Shown here one piece after another: positions 42,877 through 50,730 of a DNA stretch of 64,000 nt. Position numbers and translations under genes: made by a program. The stretch lies in NCBI GenBank assembly GCA_965249775.1, contig OZ252253.1:248001-312000 (forward strand). The letters are read 5' to 3'. Position 1 is the stretch's first letter, and each line of letters begins with the position of its first letter. The notes under the pieces are model-generated. The model saw nothing but the letters and a program-made list of their open reading frames with translations. It was not told where the DNA came from and did no database searches. The stretch is from UBA822 sp965249775. GTDB lineage: Bacteria; Gemmatimonadota; Gemmatimonadetes; Longimicrobiales; Gaopeijiaceae.

Positions 42877-43881
42877 ATGGCGACTGATTTCTTCGAATCG
42901 ATGGCGAGTGGCCGAACCCTGCTCTTCCTCGCGCCCCAGGCGGGTGTGAGCGAAGCTCCGTTCCGGAGGCTTTGCCGGAGGTTCGGAGCCGACGTGGTAT
43001 CTACCGAGTTCGTGAGCGCCGATGGCATCATGCAGGGGAACCGGCAGACGCGTGAGCACCTTCGGTTCAGCGAGGACGAACGGCCGATCGGGATACAGAT
43101 CTTCGGGTCGAGCCCCAAGACCATGGGTGAAGCTTCTGCGTTGGTAACCGATCTCTTCGGTCCGGACTTCATCGACATCAACTTCGGATGTCCGGTCAAG
43201 AAGATCGTGAAGCGGAACGGCGGATCAGGCTGCCTTCGCGATATGGACCTGGTCGAGCGAATCATCCGGTCCGTCGTCCGAAATACACACTTGCCGGTGA
43301 CGACCAAAATCCGGAGCGGCTACGACGAGCCTTCTCGTGATCCTGTTGGCATCGCGCTACGGTGTCGAGATGCGGGGTCGCGCATGGTGACGCTCCACGC
43401 CCGAACCCGCACGGACATGTACGGGGGCCACGCTCGCTGGGATGAAATTGCTGCTCTGGTCGAAGCGCTCGACGTTCCCGTCATCGGTAACGGTGATGTG
43501 CAAACCGGAGAGGACGCTCGACGCATGAGAGATGAGACGGGCTGCGCCGGCGTGATGATCGCGAGGGGATCGCATGGCTCACCGTGGGTGTTCGCCCGGG
43601 CGCGGGCCGCGCTAGACGGCGATCCCAAGCCGGCGGAGCCTGATGTCTCGGAACGCTTCGAGATTTGCCTGGAGCACGCGAAGAACGGAATCCGCTTCGA
43701 AGACAATCCCCAGAAGTCGTTGATCGACTTCAGGAAGCATCTGGGATGGTACACGAAGGGTCTTCCAGGTGGACGGGCGCTGCGTACGCAGTTGTTCCAG
43801 ATTACGTCCCTCGAGGAGGTCGAGACCCTGCTCGAAGCCTATCTGGCGCGGCACCTCGCGGGGGCGGACGAGGCCGCCTGA
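42877..43881 (+). CDS. dusB: tRNA-dihydrouridine synthase (DusB-like)
   Basis: A flavoenzyme reducing uridines in the tRNA D-arm. From ATG 42877 there are 334 residues. 'LFLAPQAGVSEAPFRRLCRR' starts the barrel, then 'PIGIQIFGSSPKTMGEA', 'FIDINFGCPVKKIVKRNGGS' (Dus signature with the catalytic Cys), 'VTTKIRSGYDE' and 'VIGNGDVQTGEDARRMRDET', followed by a C-terminal helical RNA-binding domain. The usual 'LAPMAGVTD' reads 'LAPQAGVSE'. Last chromosomal protein gene before ssrA. Confidence 0.9.
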   Translation: MATDFFESMASGRTLLFLAPQAGVSEAPFRRLCRRFGADVVSTEFVSADGIMQGNRQTREHLRFSEDERPIGIQIFGSSPKTMGEASALVTDLFGPDFIDINFGCPVKKIVKRNGGSGCLRDMDLVERIIRSVVRNTHLPVTTKIRSGYDEPSRDPVGIALRCRDAGSRMVTLHARTRTDMYGGHARWDEIAALVEALDVPVIGNGDVQTGEDARRMRDETGCAGVMIARGSHGSPWVFARARAALDGDPKPAEPDVSERFEICLEHAKNGIRFEDNPQKSLIDFRKHLGWYTKGLPGGRALRTQLFQITSLEEVETLLEAYLARHLAGADEAA

Positions 43882-44026
43882 CCAGGAGGCGGCACGCAAT
43901 CGGTGCTCTAATGGCCGAGACACTGCTCGGACATCACTCCAGGACCCTCGATTCACTCCCCGGGGGGTAATCTCAGCCCAAAAGGCTTATGTTAGATGTA
44001 TGACGGCCATAGGCCGGCAGTACATC

Positions 44027-44381
44027 GGGGGCGTCACGGCTTCGACGCGCTTGGTGATTATGGAGTAGCGTGCCGAGGTTCCTGGGTCCTCGTAAAACCC
44101 CTTGGAAAACCTTAATTGCCAACAATGAACTGGCATTGGCTGCGTAACTTCGGTTCGTAGTCCGTTTCCTGATCTGCCTGCCCGAGGCGGGTCTCCGAGA
44201 CGTCGATGAGTCGGGCTGGTCTCTGGCCGGTGCTGCCCGGGCCAGGGATGAGATGTTCAGGTAGCTAGTCTGGGGGCCGGTTGCTCGCTCACCGCCCCGG
44301 GCGAAATAACGAGTGACGCTACGCACGTAGAGGCTCTGTAGGATCCACTTGCGGACGCGGGTTCGACTCCCGCCGCCTCCA
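44027..44381 (+). ncRNA. ssrA: Transfer-messenger RNA (tmRNA)
   Basis: The acceptor stem pairs GGGGGCG (44027-44033) with CGCCTCC (44374-44380), discriminator A at 44381. The 3' T-arm is 'gcgggttcgactcccgc' (44357-44373). The tag reading frame at 44118-44147 codes for ANNELALAA followed by TAA, a proteolysis tag of the ANDENYALAA type. The 3' CCA is not encoded. Length is about 355 nt, normal for a one-piece tmRNA. The gene end is the attachment site of the element that follows. Confidence 0.95.
44351..44381 (+). other. Predicted attL: 3' end of ssrA used as integration site
   Basis: The T-arm and acceptor 3' strand of tmRNA border an integrase gene whose stop is only 363 bases away. ssrA 3' ends are classic targets of tyrosine integrases, which restore the gene on integration. 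I did not find a second copy of this sequence up to 64000, so attR lies outside the window or has decayed. Confidence 0.6.
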
Positions 44382-44499
44382 TCGGTTGCGCGGTTCGCGC
44401 AAACGCCTACGGGGCACCGGGTTACGCTCGGTGCCTCGTTTCGTTTCTGGACGAAGTGTGCAGGTTCGTGTGCAGGTTCGGCCAATTTTGGAGGTGGAA

Positions 44500-44760
44500 A
44501 TGAGCGCCGACGAAAACCGGAAGAAAGACCTCTCAGAGAAGACCCGTGAAGAGATCCAGGACGACCTCGACAACAAGAGGCTTGGCCAGCCCGACTCGGT
44601 TAAGGTGGCCCAGGCGAATCGTCGCCTAAGCGAACTCGACCGGATAGAGGCCAACGCGACGGCGAAGAAGGCCAGCAATCGGTCTTGGGCTGCGATCTTG
44701 ATCGCGGCGGGGGCGCTGATATGGAACATCGCCGAGTGGTGGATCACGCGCCCCTCCTGA
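44500..44760 (+). CDS. Small membrane protein next to attL
   Basis: ATG 44500 with GGAGGTG directly upstream; 86 residues. The first ~60 are charged and helical ('EIQDDLDNKRLGQPDSVKV', 'RRLSELDRIEANATAKKA'), and the last ~22 form one membrane helix ('WAAILIAAGALIWNIAEWW'). It is convergent with the integrase and overlaps its 3' end by 17 bases. No family recognised; being next to attL and on its own strand, it may be an accessory (moron-type) gene. Confidence 0.65.
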   Translation: MSADENRKKDLSEKTREEIQDDLDNKRLGQPDSVKVAQANRRLSELDRIEANATAKKASNRSWAAILIAAGALIWNIAEWWITRPS

Positions 44761-45946
44761 GCCCGTCGAGCTGCAGCGCCAGCGCCGCCTTCTCAGCCGG
44801 CTTCGGCTGCCTGTAAATCTTGAGCAGCGTCTCGCGGGTGGTCCCGCTCTGTGCCGATGCGCCCTCCAGCGACCCCTCAGCGTCGGTAGCGAACGCCCGC
44901 TTGAAGGCGTGATATGAGCGCCCTTCGACCTGAGCGACGCCGCACTCCTCCTCCGCCTGCCGGAGCCAGCGCCGGAGTACCTTCTCGGTGATCGGCAGCG
45001 GGGGCGGATCCAGGCCGTCCAGCTCGCCCTTGGGGCATAGATGCCCACTGGCCCGGACAGCCGTGGTAGAGAGCAGCGCCTCGACCGCGCGCTTCGGAGG
45101 GCCGACCAGGTACACCTCGCCCCTCTTCCGGGCCTTGTCGGTTTTGGCCGGGAATGTGACAACACCGAATTCTATGACACCGGCCTCCGGCATGATCCGC
45201 TTCTCCGTCCGGTAGCATGATGCTGACAACGTCCGGATCGCCGTGATCCGCCGGCCGCCGATGTAGGCGAGCTCGCCACAAACCCAGGCCCGGAGGTCTA
45301 TTTCCTCCAGGGTGGGCAGGAGCATGTGCACCTCAGCGGTCTCGTACGCGATCTCAGCGTTGTCCTCGTCCACCTGGTGCCGCTTCACGGCCTCGAGGTT
45401 CTGGGCTGGGGTGATCCATTTGAGTTGCCGCTCCGCGTAGTTCCAGGCGTGCACCGCGGCGTTGAGGTAGTGGTTCTGGGTCTTCGGGGACCACGGCCTC
45501 TCCTGGGCTCGGACCGCCTTGCTTACGGCGTTGGAGATCAGCGATGGGGTGACCTCTGTGATGTCCGTTCTCGTACCGAGGGCCGTCTCCCAGAACTTCC
45601 GGAATCTGCGCTGGTCCCGAGCGTACTTCACGGACCAACCATCTTTCTGGTCCTTGAATATCCGAGCGAACAGTTCGCCGACCGTGTGCTTGGCGGGCAG
45701 GTTCAGCAGGTCGCGACCGACTACAGCCTCTCGTTTCTCACGCTGCCCCCCGGCCATGCGCTCGGCGAGCTTCACGGCCTTCGCTTTGTCGTAGATCGGT
45801 ACGCCGGCGAGGTTTTTCAGCGTCTCGCGATGCTGGCCGTCTTGGTCGTACCAGAGCAGTTGAATGGGACCGCCGGCCACGCGCTCGTATACCGTGATCC
45901 GGTTGAGACCCTTGATGCCTACCGTCTCGCGCCAGAGCTTGCTCAC
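44744..45946 (-). CDS. int: Tyrosine recombinase (phage integrase)
   Basis: A 400-residue integrase. The SAM-like core-binding domain is at ~95-195 ('TVGELFARIFKDQKDGWSVK'). The catalytic domain has the first Arg in 'GGRRITAIRTLSAS', the Lys in 'VVTFPAKTDKARKRG', the box II 'SYHAFKRAFAT' and the Tyr in 'LLKIYRQPKPAEKA'. In box II the usual HxxR reads H-A-F-K followed by R, a Lys at the Arg position. The start overlaps the excisionase-like gene by 4 bases (ATGA/GTGA type). It lies next to ssrA, as expected for the enzyme that chose this site. Confidence 0.92.
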   Translation of the reverse strand: MSKLWRETVGIKGLNRITVYERVAGGPIQLLWYDQDGQHRETLKNLAGVPIYDKAKAVKLAERMAGGQREKREAVVGRDLLNLPAKHTVGELFARIFKDQKDGWSVKYARDQRRFRKFWETALGTRTDITEVTPSLISNAVSKAVRAQERPWSPKTQNHYLNAAVHAWNYAERQLKWITPAQNLEAVKRHQVDEDNAEIAYETAEVHMLLPTLEEIDLRAWVCGELAYIGGRRITAIRTLSASCYRTEKRIMPEAGVIEFGVVTFPAKTDKARKRGEVYLVGPPKRAVEALLSTTAVRASGHLCPKGELDGLDPPPLPITEKVLRRWLRQAEEECGVAQVEGRSYHAFKRAFATDAEGSLEGASAQSGTTRETLLKIYRQPKPAEKAALALQLDGLRRGA

Positions 45947-46353
45947 AGGTTGGCTGTCACTTTTTCCACGTAATGCTCCGCCAAGGCTTCGAAGTCGTCG
46001 GGGTCCGCCACGTCGTCCGGTACGATCTCGGGTCTGCTACGCTCCTCTGCGTGCCGCTCCCGGTAAGCGTTACAGTCGTCCACGCTGAAAAGCCAACGAG
46101 AGCCCTTTACCTCCGGATTCATTTTCCAGACTCGTATCTCGGGGCGATTGTACGACGCCCAGCCGGGTGCCTTCGCACGGAGCCTCGTCTCACTCAGCCC
46201 GGTGATCTGCGCGGCCTCCTCGATCGTGGCCCAGGTCATCGAGCCGTAATTCGCCTCCGGCATCTCGTTGAGTTGATCGAGCAGCCAATCACGGGGGACC
46301 TGTGAGCCGGGCGGTATGGCCTCGATCCGGTCCTTCAGTTCAGCGATCGTCAT
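45943..46353 (-). CDS. HTH protein adjacent to integrase, possible excisionase
   Basis: From ATG 46353 there are 136 residues. The middle carries a helix-turn-helix-like segment 'TWATIEEAAQITGLSETRLR' followed by a wing 'KGSRWLFSVDDCNAYRERH', the layout of MerR/Xis-type DNA-binding proteins. The start is coupled to the resolvase gene by TGATG, and the end overlaps the integrase start. Position and fold suggest a recombination directionality factor or integrase regulator (inference). Confidence 0.6.
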   Translation of the reverse strand: MTIAELKDRIEAIPPGSQVPRDWLLDQLNEMPEANYGSMTWATIEEAAQITGLSETRLRAKAPGWASYNRPEIRVWKMNPEVKGSRWLFSVDDCNAYRERHAEERSRPEIVPDDVADPDDFEALAEHYVEKVTANL

Positions 46354-46856
46354 CAGAATTCCAGCTCCACAAGGGTAGCGGCGTGAACTTCCCAGCCCCA
46401 GATCGCGGCCCATGCGGCGTCGACCGCGTGACTCCCAATGTTCTCCGGCCAGTGCCGGTCCAGGTTCTCCGTCCACCAGCTCCGGAGCGAGGCCTCCATC
46501 TGCCACTTCTTCGCGTGGCCATTGTCCGTTGCAAACTTCTTGAGCGTTGAGACAGCGACACCGGCATACTCAAGTCCTAGCTGCTCGCAACGCATTTGGA
46601 GGACCGCGCCCATCCGCACCTGCACCAGTGAGCCCATCTTCGGGACCACGAACCGCACATCCTCGAACGTGACCAGGTCGGGGCGATCGGCGAGGGCCTC
46701 GTCGAGACGATTCTGGAGGCGCACGAACCTCGCGCCTTCACCCTCGCCGGTGCCCTTTGGGGCCTGGAACGTGCCCCACTCGATTGCCTCAAGCAGATCG
46801 GTATCGAGCCTGAAGAACCCCCCGACCTGGCCCAGATCGATTCCGGTGATTCGCAA
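46353..46856 (-). CDS. RuvC-like Holliday junction resolvase, phage type
   Basis: A 167-residue RNase H-fold protein. The first catalytic Asp is in 'MRITGIDLGQVGG', Glu in 'PDLVTFEDVRFV', and the C-terminal Asp in 'GSHAVDAAWAAIWGW'. 'YAGVAVSTLKKFATDNGHAK' is the RuvC-type segment between. Likely resolves recombination or replication junctions made by the exonuclease module. Three bases separate it from the preceding gene. Confidence 0.8.
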   Translation of the reverse strand: MRITGIDLGQVGGFFRLDTDLLEAIEWGTFQAPKGTGEGEGARFVRLQNRLDEALADRPDLVTFEDVRFVVPKMGSLVQVRMGAVLQMRCEQLGLEYAGVAVSTLKKFATDNGHAKKWQMEASLRSWWTENLDRHWPENIGSHAVDAAWAAIWGWEVHAATLVELEF

Positions 46857-46859
46857 CGG

Positions 46860-47726
46860 TCAGTCCGCCTCGTTCTCGAAGATGTCGGCTAACGGGAGCT
46901 CGCGTTGCTGGGCCGACACGACCGCGGTCGCGAGACGGTGATCCTCAGGCGACGTACCGGTTCCGAAGAGCTCGAGCTCGTCGTAGAAGCCTTCGAAGTG
47001 GTTCGGGATCACCGTGCCGTTCTCGTCGAGACAGCGGAGCGCCTTATAAATCGCGCGCACCTTCTGCCGGGTGTTCAGCGTCCGGAAGATCTGGAAGTTG
47101 ACGATCACCGCGGCGTTGGATCCGCCGGAGTGGTACATGAGCAGCGCGCCGTAGGACTTACCGAGCGCCTCGACGTTCGCGCCCTTCTTGGTCCACGTCT
47201 TCTTGTTACGCCACAGGAAGCCGACTTTGCGCCCGCTGATCTCGATCTCCGGGCAGCCACGGCAGAGCAGCAGTCCGATGGTCTCGATCGTGGGAGCGTG
47301 CCGGTACTCCTCGCTGGCCTCACCGGGCCACTGGTGCGGGATCGTGAGATCGGGCAGGACGTCGACGACCGCGATCAACGAATCGATCACGTCCTCCGGC
47401 TTCATGTCCTGCGCGTCGCTCTCCAGCTTGTGGAGGACGTCTTCCGCACGCTGGCGATCCTCTGCCGATGCCTTCGGCCGCACCCAAATCGGAGGCGCAT
47501 CGGGGCTCGGGTCCGCGATCTCGGTATCCTGGGTCGCGACGCCCTGCTCGCCGGGCTCGGACGTCACCGCGTCCTCACCGTTGGGCTTGGCCTTCTTCGC
47601 CTTGCCGTTGGGCCTGGCCTTGCGGCCTGCCTTCTTCTTTTTCTCCGCCGGCGGTAGGTTGGCGAATTCAGCCTCGGCCTGGTGGGCCTCGTCCTCTGCG
47701 GCTTGCTTCAGCGTGTCTTGGGTCAT
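46860..47726 (-). CDS. Phage protein resembling the phage metallopeptidase fold, active-site motif absent
   Basis: 288 residues. The first ~95 are acidic then Lys/Ala-rich and disordered. From ~95 a folded domain follows: 'VGFLWRNKKTWTKKG', 'LGKSYGALLMYHSGG', 'VIVNFQIFRTLNTRQKVRAI' and 'NHFEGFYDELELFGTGTS'. The pattern matches what I know of the putative phage metallopeptidase family (strand, W/F-L-R-A helix, H-D/E-x-F near the end). However, the position where HExxH would be reads 'IYKALRCLD'. If the relation is right, this is a catalytically dead copy. Otherwise it is a protein of unknown function. Confidence 0.5.
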   Translation of the reverse strand: MTQDTLKQAAEDEAHQAEAEFANLPPAEKKKKAGRKARPNGKAKKAKPNGEDAVTSEPGEQGVATQDTEIADPSPDAPPIWVRPKASAEDRQRAEDVLHKLESDAQDMKPEDVIDSLIAVVDVLPDLTIPHQWPGEASEEYRHAPTIETIGLLLCRGCPEIEISGRKVGFLWRNKKTWTKKGANVEALGKSYGALLMYHSGGSNAAVIVNFQIFRTLNTRQKVRAIYKALRCLDENGTVIPNHFEGFYDELELFGTGTSPEDHRLATAVVSAQQRELPLADIFENEAD

Positions 47727-47732
47727 GGATCT

Positions 47733-47840
47733 CTACTCCTGGGGGGTGTGGGTTCTTACACGGTCAAATGCACCTCTCAATAGCCAGCCGATCGCTACGC
47801 AGACATCGATACCGACGATGATCAGGATGAGCGCGGTCAC
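47733..47840 (-). CDS. Tiny single-pass membrane protein
   Basis: A 35-residue frame from GTG 47840 to TAG 47733. The first ~21 residues form a membrane helix ('LILIIVGIDVCVAIGWLL') followed by a short basic tail. The GTG overlaps the stop of the upstream frame (GTGA), and the next gene begins 7 bases later, so it fits the operon's packing. No family; perhaps a holin-like or inner-membrane peptide. Confidence 0.5.
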   Translation of the reverse strand: MTALILIIVGIDVCVAIGWLLRGAFDRVRTHTPQE

Positions 47841-48174
47841 GCGCCCGCCTCCTCGGTCACCTTCTCACGCGCGGCGCGCACGGTCTCGACGTGGGCGCGA
47901 TCCACGTTCTCCTTGATCCCGGGCGGCCGTTGCCGCCCATCCTCCGTTCAACCGCGGATCTTTCCTCCTCGATGCAGTGGAGGAGCTCGTCCAGCTGCTT
48001 GCTCCAACCCGTGCAGGCCGTAACGAGGCTTTTGTCGAGGCCCTTGGCGGCTCCAATGAGAGCGCCGGCGATCTCGCGGGCGCTTCTCAGGTGCTTCGTC
48101 ACTTCATCTAGGTCCTCGTGCACTGCGTCTACCAGCTTCTTCTTCCCTGCCTCGGTTTGCGTCTCGACTGGCAT
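47837..48174 (-). pseudogene. Small coiled-coil phage gene with an apparent one-base frameshift
   Basis: From ATG 48174 the frame reads as a helical protein ('VHEDLDEVTKHLRSAREIAG', 'LDELLHCIEEERSAVERRM') and then turns into an Arg/Pro-rich tail. In the adjacent frame from about 47920 it continues as 'GIKENVDRAHVETVRAAREK' and ends at 47837, exactly overlapping the next start as GTGA. The total is 338 bases, one short of a whole number of codons. A single missing base near 'cgcccggg' (about 47921-47928) would restore a 112-residue protein. Function unknown. Confidence 0.5.
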
Positions 48175-48179
48175 TAGCG

Positions 48180-48467
48180 TCACCCCCTGTGGATGCGGGC
48201 TTCGGTTTCGCCTACGACCTCTCTCGGAGCGTCCCACTTCTTGCGTGCCTTTCCCACGGCTCTCGCGAACTGTTCGAAGGCCTGGAGGCGCTCATAGCCG
48301 GGGGCGAGGTTCATCGCCGGTATGGGCGAAAGCACATGCGCTAGCACCTCCATCTCTCGCGTGTGGCCGATCCTTTCGAGCATGCCGTTGATCTCCTCGA
48401 TTTCCGGCAGCAGCCCACCCAACAGGGTCAGCTTGTTTTGAAGCGCGGCGTACTCGGTGTCATCCAT
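48180..48467 (-). CDS. Small helical phage protein
   Basis: 95 residues, mostly helical ('LGGLLPEIEEINGMLERIGH', 'LQAFEQFARAVGKARKKWDA'), no Cys. It is packed 1 base after its upstream neighbour and 5 bases before the next gene. No family recognised. Confidence 0.6.
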   Translation of the reverse strand: MDDTEYAALQNKLTLLGGLLPEIEEINGMLERIGHTREMEVLAHVLSPIPAMNLAPGYERLQAFEQFARAVGKARKKWDAPREVVGETEARIHRG

Positions 48468-48468
48468 G

Positions 48469-48771
48469 TCACGACCCTTTCGTATCAGACGGGTACAGCT
48501 CGAGCACCTTGAGGAGCGTGGACAGCCCGGTGGGGAGCTCCCGCTTCCCGGATTGAAAGCGGACCGTGCCGGTCGTGGCGTACAGGTCAGCCCACAGCCC
48601 TTCGTTCTGGGCGTTCCAGACTCGACAGCAGTTATCCGTGAGCCACTGGGTCCTGATCGCGCCTTGTTCTTCCAGGTCGGCCAGCGCCTGCTTCAGGTCC
48701 GTGAGGAGCTGTTGGCCTTCCTCCCGGCGGAGTTCGCGAAGCGCTCGTAACCCTTCGGCCGCTTCAGACAT
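48469..48771 (-). CDS. Small helical phage protein
   Basis: 100 residues. A charged helical first half ('LRRELRREEGQQLLTDLKQA'-like) precedes a segment 'NCCRVWNAQNEGLWADLYAT'. Its ATG directly abuts the stop of the upstream gene (TGAATG), consistent with coupling. No family recognised. Confidence 0.6.
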   Translation of the reverse strand: MSEAAEGLRALRELRREEGQQLLTDLKQALADLEEQGAIRTQWLTDNCCRVWNAQNEGLWADLYATTGTVRFQSGKRELPTGLSTLLKVLELYPSDTKGS

Positions 48772-49059
48772 TCAGTGCACCGTCGTGGATCGTGAGGTCT
48801 TCACGCGTCGGATTCGTTGGAGCAGGGCCTTGAGTTTCTGGAGCGCGCCCAAGCGGTCGCTCCGTGGCGCCTGGTCGGCGCACTCGACCGGCTGGAGGAA
48901 AACACTGATGGACGGGGAGACGCTTCGGCTCCGCGAGCAATAGCTCACTGGCGTTCGCATCGTCTCCAGTCGCCAGTGGGCCTCATCCTCCTGGCGTCCA
49001 TCCCATGGCGATTCATGGGCCGTCCTTGTGACTCTTGGGGGGGTCGTCTTCATGCTCAC
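48772..49059 (-). CDS. Small basic phage protein, uncertain
   Basis: 95 residues from GTG 49059, overlapping the HNH stop as GTGA; ATG 49053 is an alternative start. The composition is Arg/Ser-rich with one hydrophobic helix-like stretch ('LGALQKLKALLQRIRRV'). The operon spacing supports it, but the sequence is weakly protein-like, so a frameshift or spurious frame is possible. Confidence 0.4.
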   Translation of the reverse strand: MSMKTTPPRVTRTAHESPWDGRQEDEAHWRLETMRTPVSYCSRSRSVSPSISVFLQPVECADQAPRSDRLGALQKLKALLQRIRRVKTSRSTTVH

Positions 49060-49502
49060 GCGACTGCCGCCTTCCTGTGGCGCTTACCGTGGCAGCGAGA
49101 GCAAAGCCAGTGCACAACCAGCGGCTGTGCGTAGTCGTCATGGTGAGCTTCTCGGCGAGAATCCGAAAAGTCGTGGCCACACGCTTCGCAGTTATCGGGA
49201 GGTAGAAGCACCCCGGTCTTGATCGCATAATTCACGCGATCGTGGGCTCTAATCGCTACCCTGTTCGGTTTTTGGCGACGTCCCCTTGCCCACGCTTTGG
49301 CCGCAGCTTCCCGCCACCGTGCCCGTTTTTCCTGTCTCCATTCCCTCTTTTCCATCATCAGGCGCTTGCGGGCCTGTATCTGTATGTTGCGACATGCCTT
49401 GCAGGAATTCCGGTAGCCGTCGCGCATCCCAGGGTGGGCGTAGAAATCTTCCACCGGCTTGGTCTCTCCGCAGTCGCGACAACACTTATGCGTGGGCGGC
49501 AT
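49056..49502 (-). CDS. HNH endonuclease with N-terminal zinc ribbon (copy 1)
   Basis: 148 residues from ATG 49502. The N-terminal ribbon is 'CCRDCGETKPVEDFY' with 'NSCKACRN'. A basic helical linker follows, and then the HNH core 'CEACGHDFSDSRREAHHDDY' and 'HWLCSRCHGKRHR'. It is a free-standing (homing-type) HNH and a clear paralogue of the protein at 52084-52626. It lies between the Gp3/RDF-like gene and small unknown genes. Confidence 0.8.
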   Translation of the reverse strand: MPPTHKCCRDCGETKPVEDFYAHPGMRDGYRNSCKACRNIQIQARKRLMMEKREWRQEKRARWREAAAKAWARGRRQKPNRVAIRAHDRVNYAIKTGVLLPPDNCEACGHDFSDSRREAHHDDYAQPLVVHWLCSRCHGKRHRKAAVA

Positions 49503-49506
49503 CACC

Positions 49507-50730
49507 CTACGCTCCCACTCCGATGGCCTTTTTCTGTAGAGACTTGATCGCGTGCCGTATGGCGGGACCGTTCTTGTCCTTGATCGCCTGCTCAAGGATC
49601 TCCGCTTCCTCGAACTCGATGTCACATGTGTCCATGAGGTGTCGGAGTTGCTTGACCTCACCCCGCGTCGGAGGCTTGTTGAGGTCCTCATCCAGCCTTT
49701 CAGTGAGCGTGTCGATGGCCGCCCGCACTGCGTCGCCATCGTTGCGCTCCAGCGCGGCATTCCACCTTTCCTCCTCTTGGGGATCCAGGCCGGAGGCTTC
49801 GGAGACTTGGTCCATCAGTGAATTCAGACGTTCCGATTCCGCGTCCGTTGCCTTGAGGCCCACGTCCTCCTTCCCCCGTGCAGCTTCAGCCAATTCTGTG
49901 GACGCCTCCTCGGCAGCGGTGGGCGGCAGCTCGGGGTGGAACTCTTCGGCGAAGTCCGCTGCCTCCTCTACGTCGATGGCGTCGAGTAGGGTCTCCGTGC
50001 CGGCAGCGAGCGCCTTGATCTCACTTCGGGCGATCTGTGCGGAACGGTGATACTCGATCGCCGCAGCCCGTGCGTTCTCGTGTGAGGCCCGAAGCACCAA
50101 GCCGACCTTCCACGCTTCGCCCGTTCTTTGCGATCCGTCTTGTTCGTACTGGACCTCAGCGAGGTAGAGCTTGAGCTTGAGCGGAAGGCCCCGCAGAGAC
50201 CCGAACTGGAGTTCGAACATCTGAAGTGTGCTCTGGATGTTCGCGACGGACTCCCACGACGTCGTGCGGAAGACGCGGAACCCTCCGTATTCCTGATCGG
50301 CCTCCAGCATGACGGCGAGGCGCCCGTACGGCTTACAAGGACACGTTCCGCCGTTCAGGCGGGGACACTCCATCTGCTCGCCGGTCTCAACCTTGAGGGA
50401 CATCTCCCCGTCGCATTGCAGAACCTTGGTCTTCCCTTTGTAGACCTGCATCGACGACTGGAAGGACTCCTCCACCGTGTCGAAGGCGAGTACACAATCC
50501 AGCTCCATCGGCTTGTCGCCGACGATGGCGTGGACGCTCTCGTCCTTCTCGAAGTTGCCGTCGTCACCCCGGACCCGGGTTGTCACCACGAAGTGGTCGT
50601 ACTTGACCGGAAGCTGGTAGGTGTCCTCGCTCCCTCGCTTCTTACGGCTCTCGCCCTTGCCGCCGATCTTGATCTTGCCCAGTTCCTGCGGCCGACCGCC
50701 CAATAGGACGGTACTGATTGTCTTCTTCAT
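49507..50730 (-). CDS. Gp3/recombination-directionality-factor-like protein, exonuclease partner
   Basis: 407 residues from ATG 50730 (GGGAGCGAG upstream). The N-terminal ~220 residues are beta-rich with a Cys cluster ('CPRLNGGTCPCKPYGRLAVM') and 'RVFRTTSWESVANIQSTLQM', then 'LRGLPLKLKLYLAEVQYE'. From memory this pattern fits the Gp3-like (phiC31 RDF-type, also labelled hydrolase or metal-binding) family. The C-terminal ~180 residues are helical and acidic. Its ATG overlaps the exonuclease stop (ATGA). That position, where a RecT/Erf-type annealing protein usually sits, suggests it is the annealing or accessory partner of the exonuclease (inference). Confidence 0.55.
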   Translation of the reverse strand: MKKTISTVLLGGRPQELGKIKIGGKGESRKKRGSEDTYQLPVKYDHFVVTTRVRGDDGNFEKDESVHAIVGDKPMELDCVLAFDTVEESFQSSMQVYKGKTKVLQCDGEMSLKVETGEQMECPRLNGGTCPCKPYGRLAVMLEADQEYGGFRVFRTTSWESVANIQSTLQMFELQFGSLRGLPLKLKLYLAEVQYEQDGSQRTGEAWKVGLVLRASHENARAAAIEYHRSAQIARSEIKALAAGTETLLDAIDVEEAADFAEEFHPELPPTAAEEASTELAEAARGKEDVGLKATDAESERLNSLMDQVSEASGLDPQEEERWNAALERNDGDAVRAAIDTLTERLDEDLNKPPTRGEVKQLRHLMDTCDIEFEEAEILEQAIKDKNGPAIRHAIKSLQKKAIGVGA

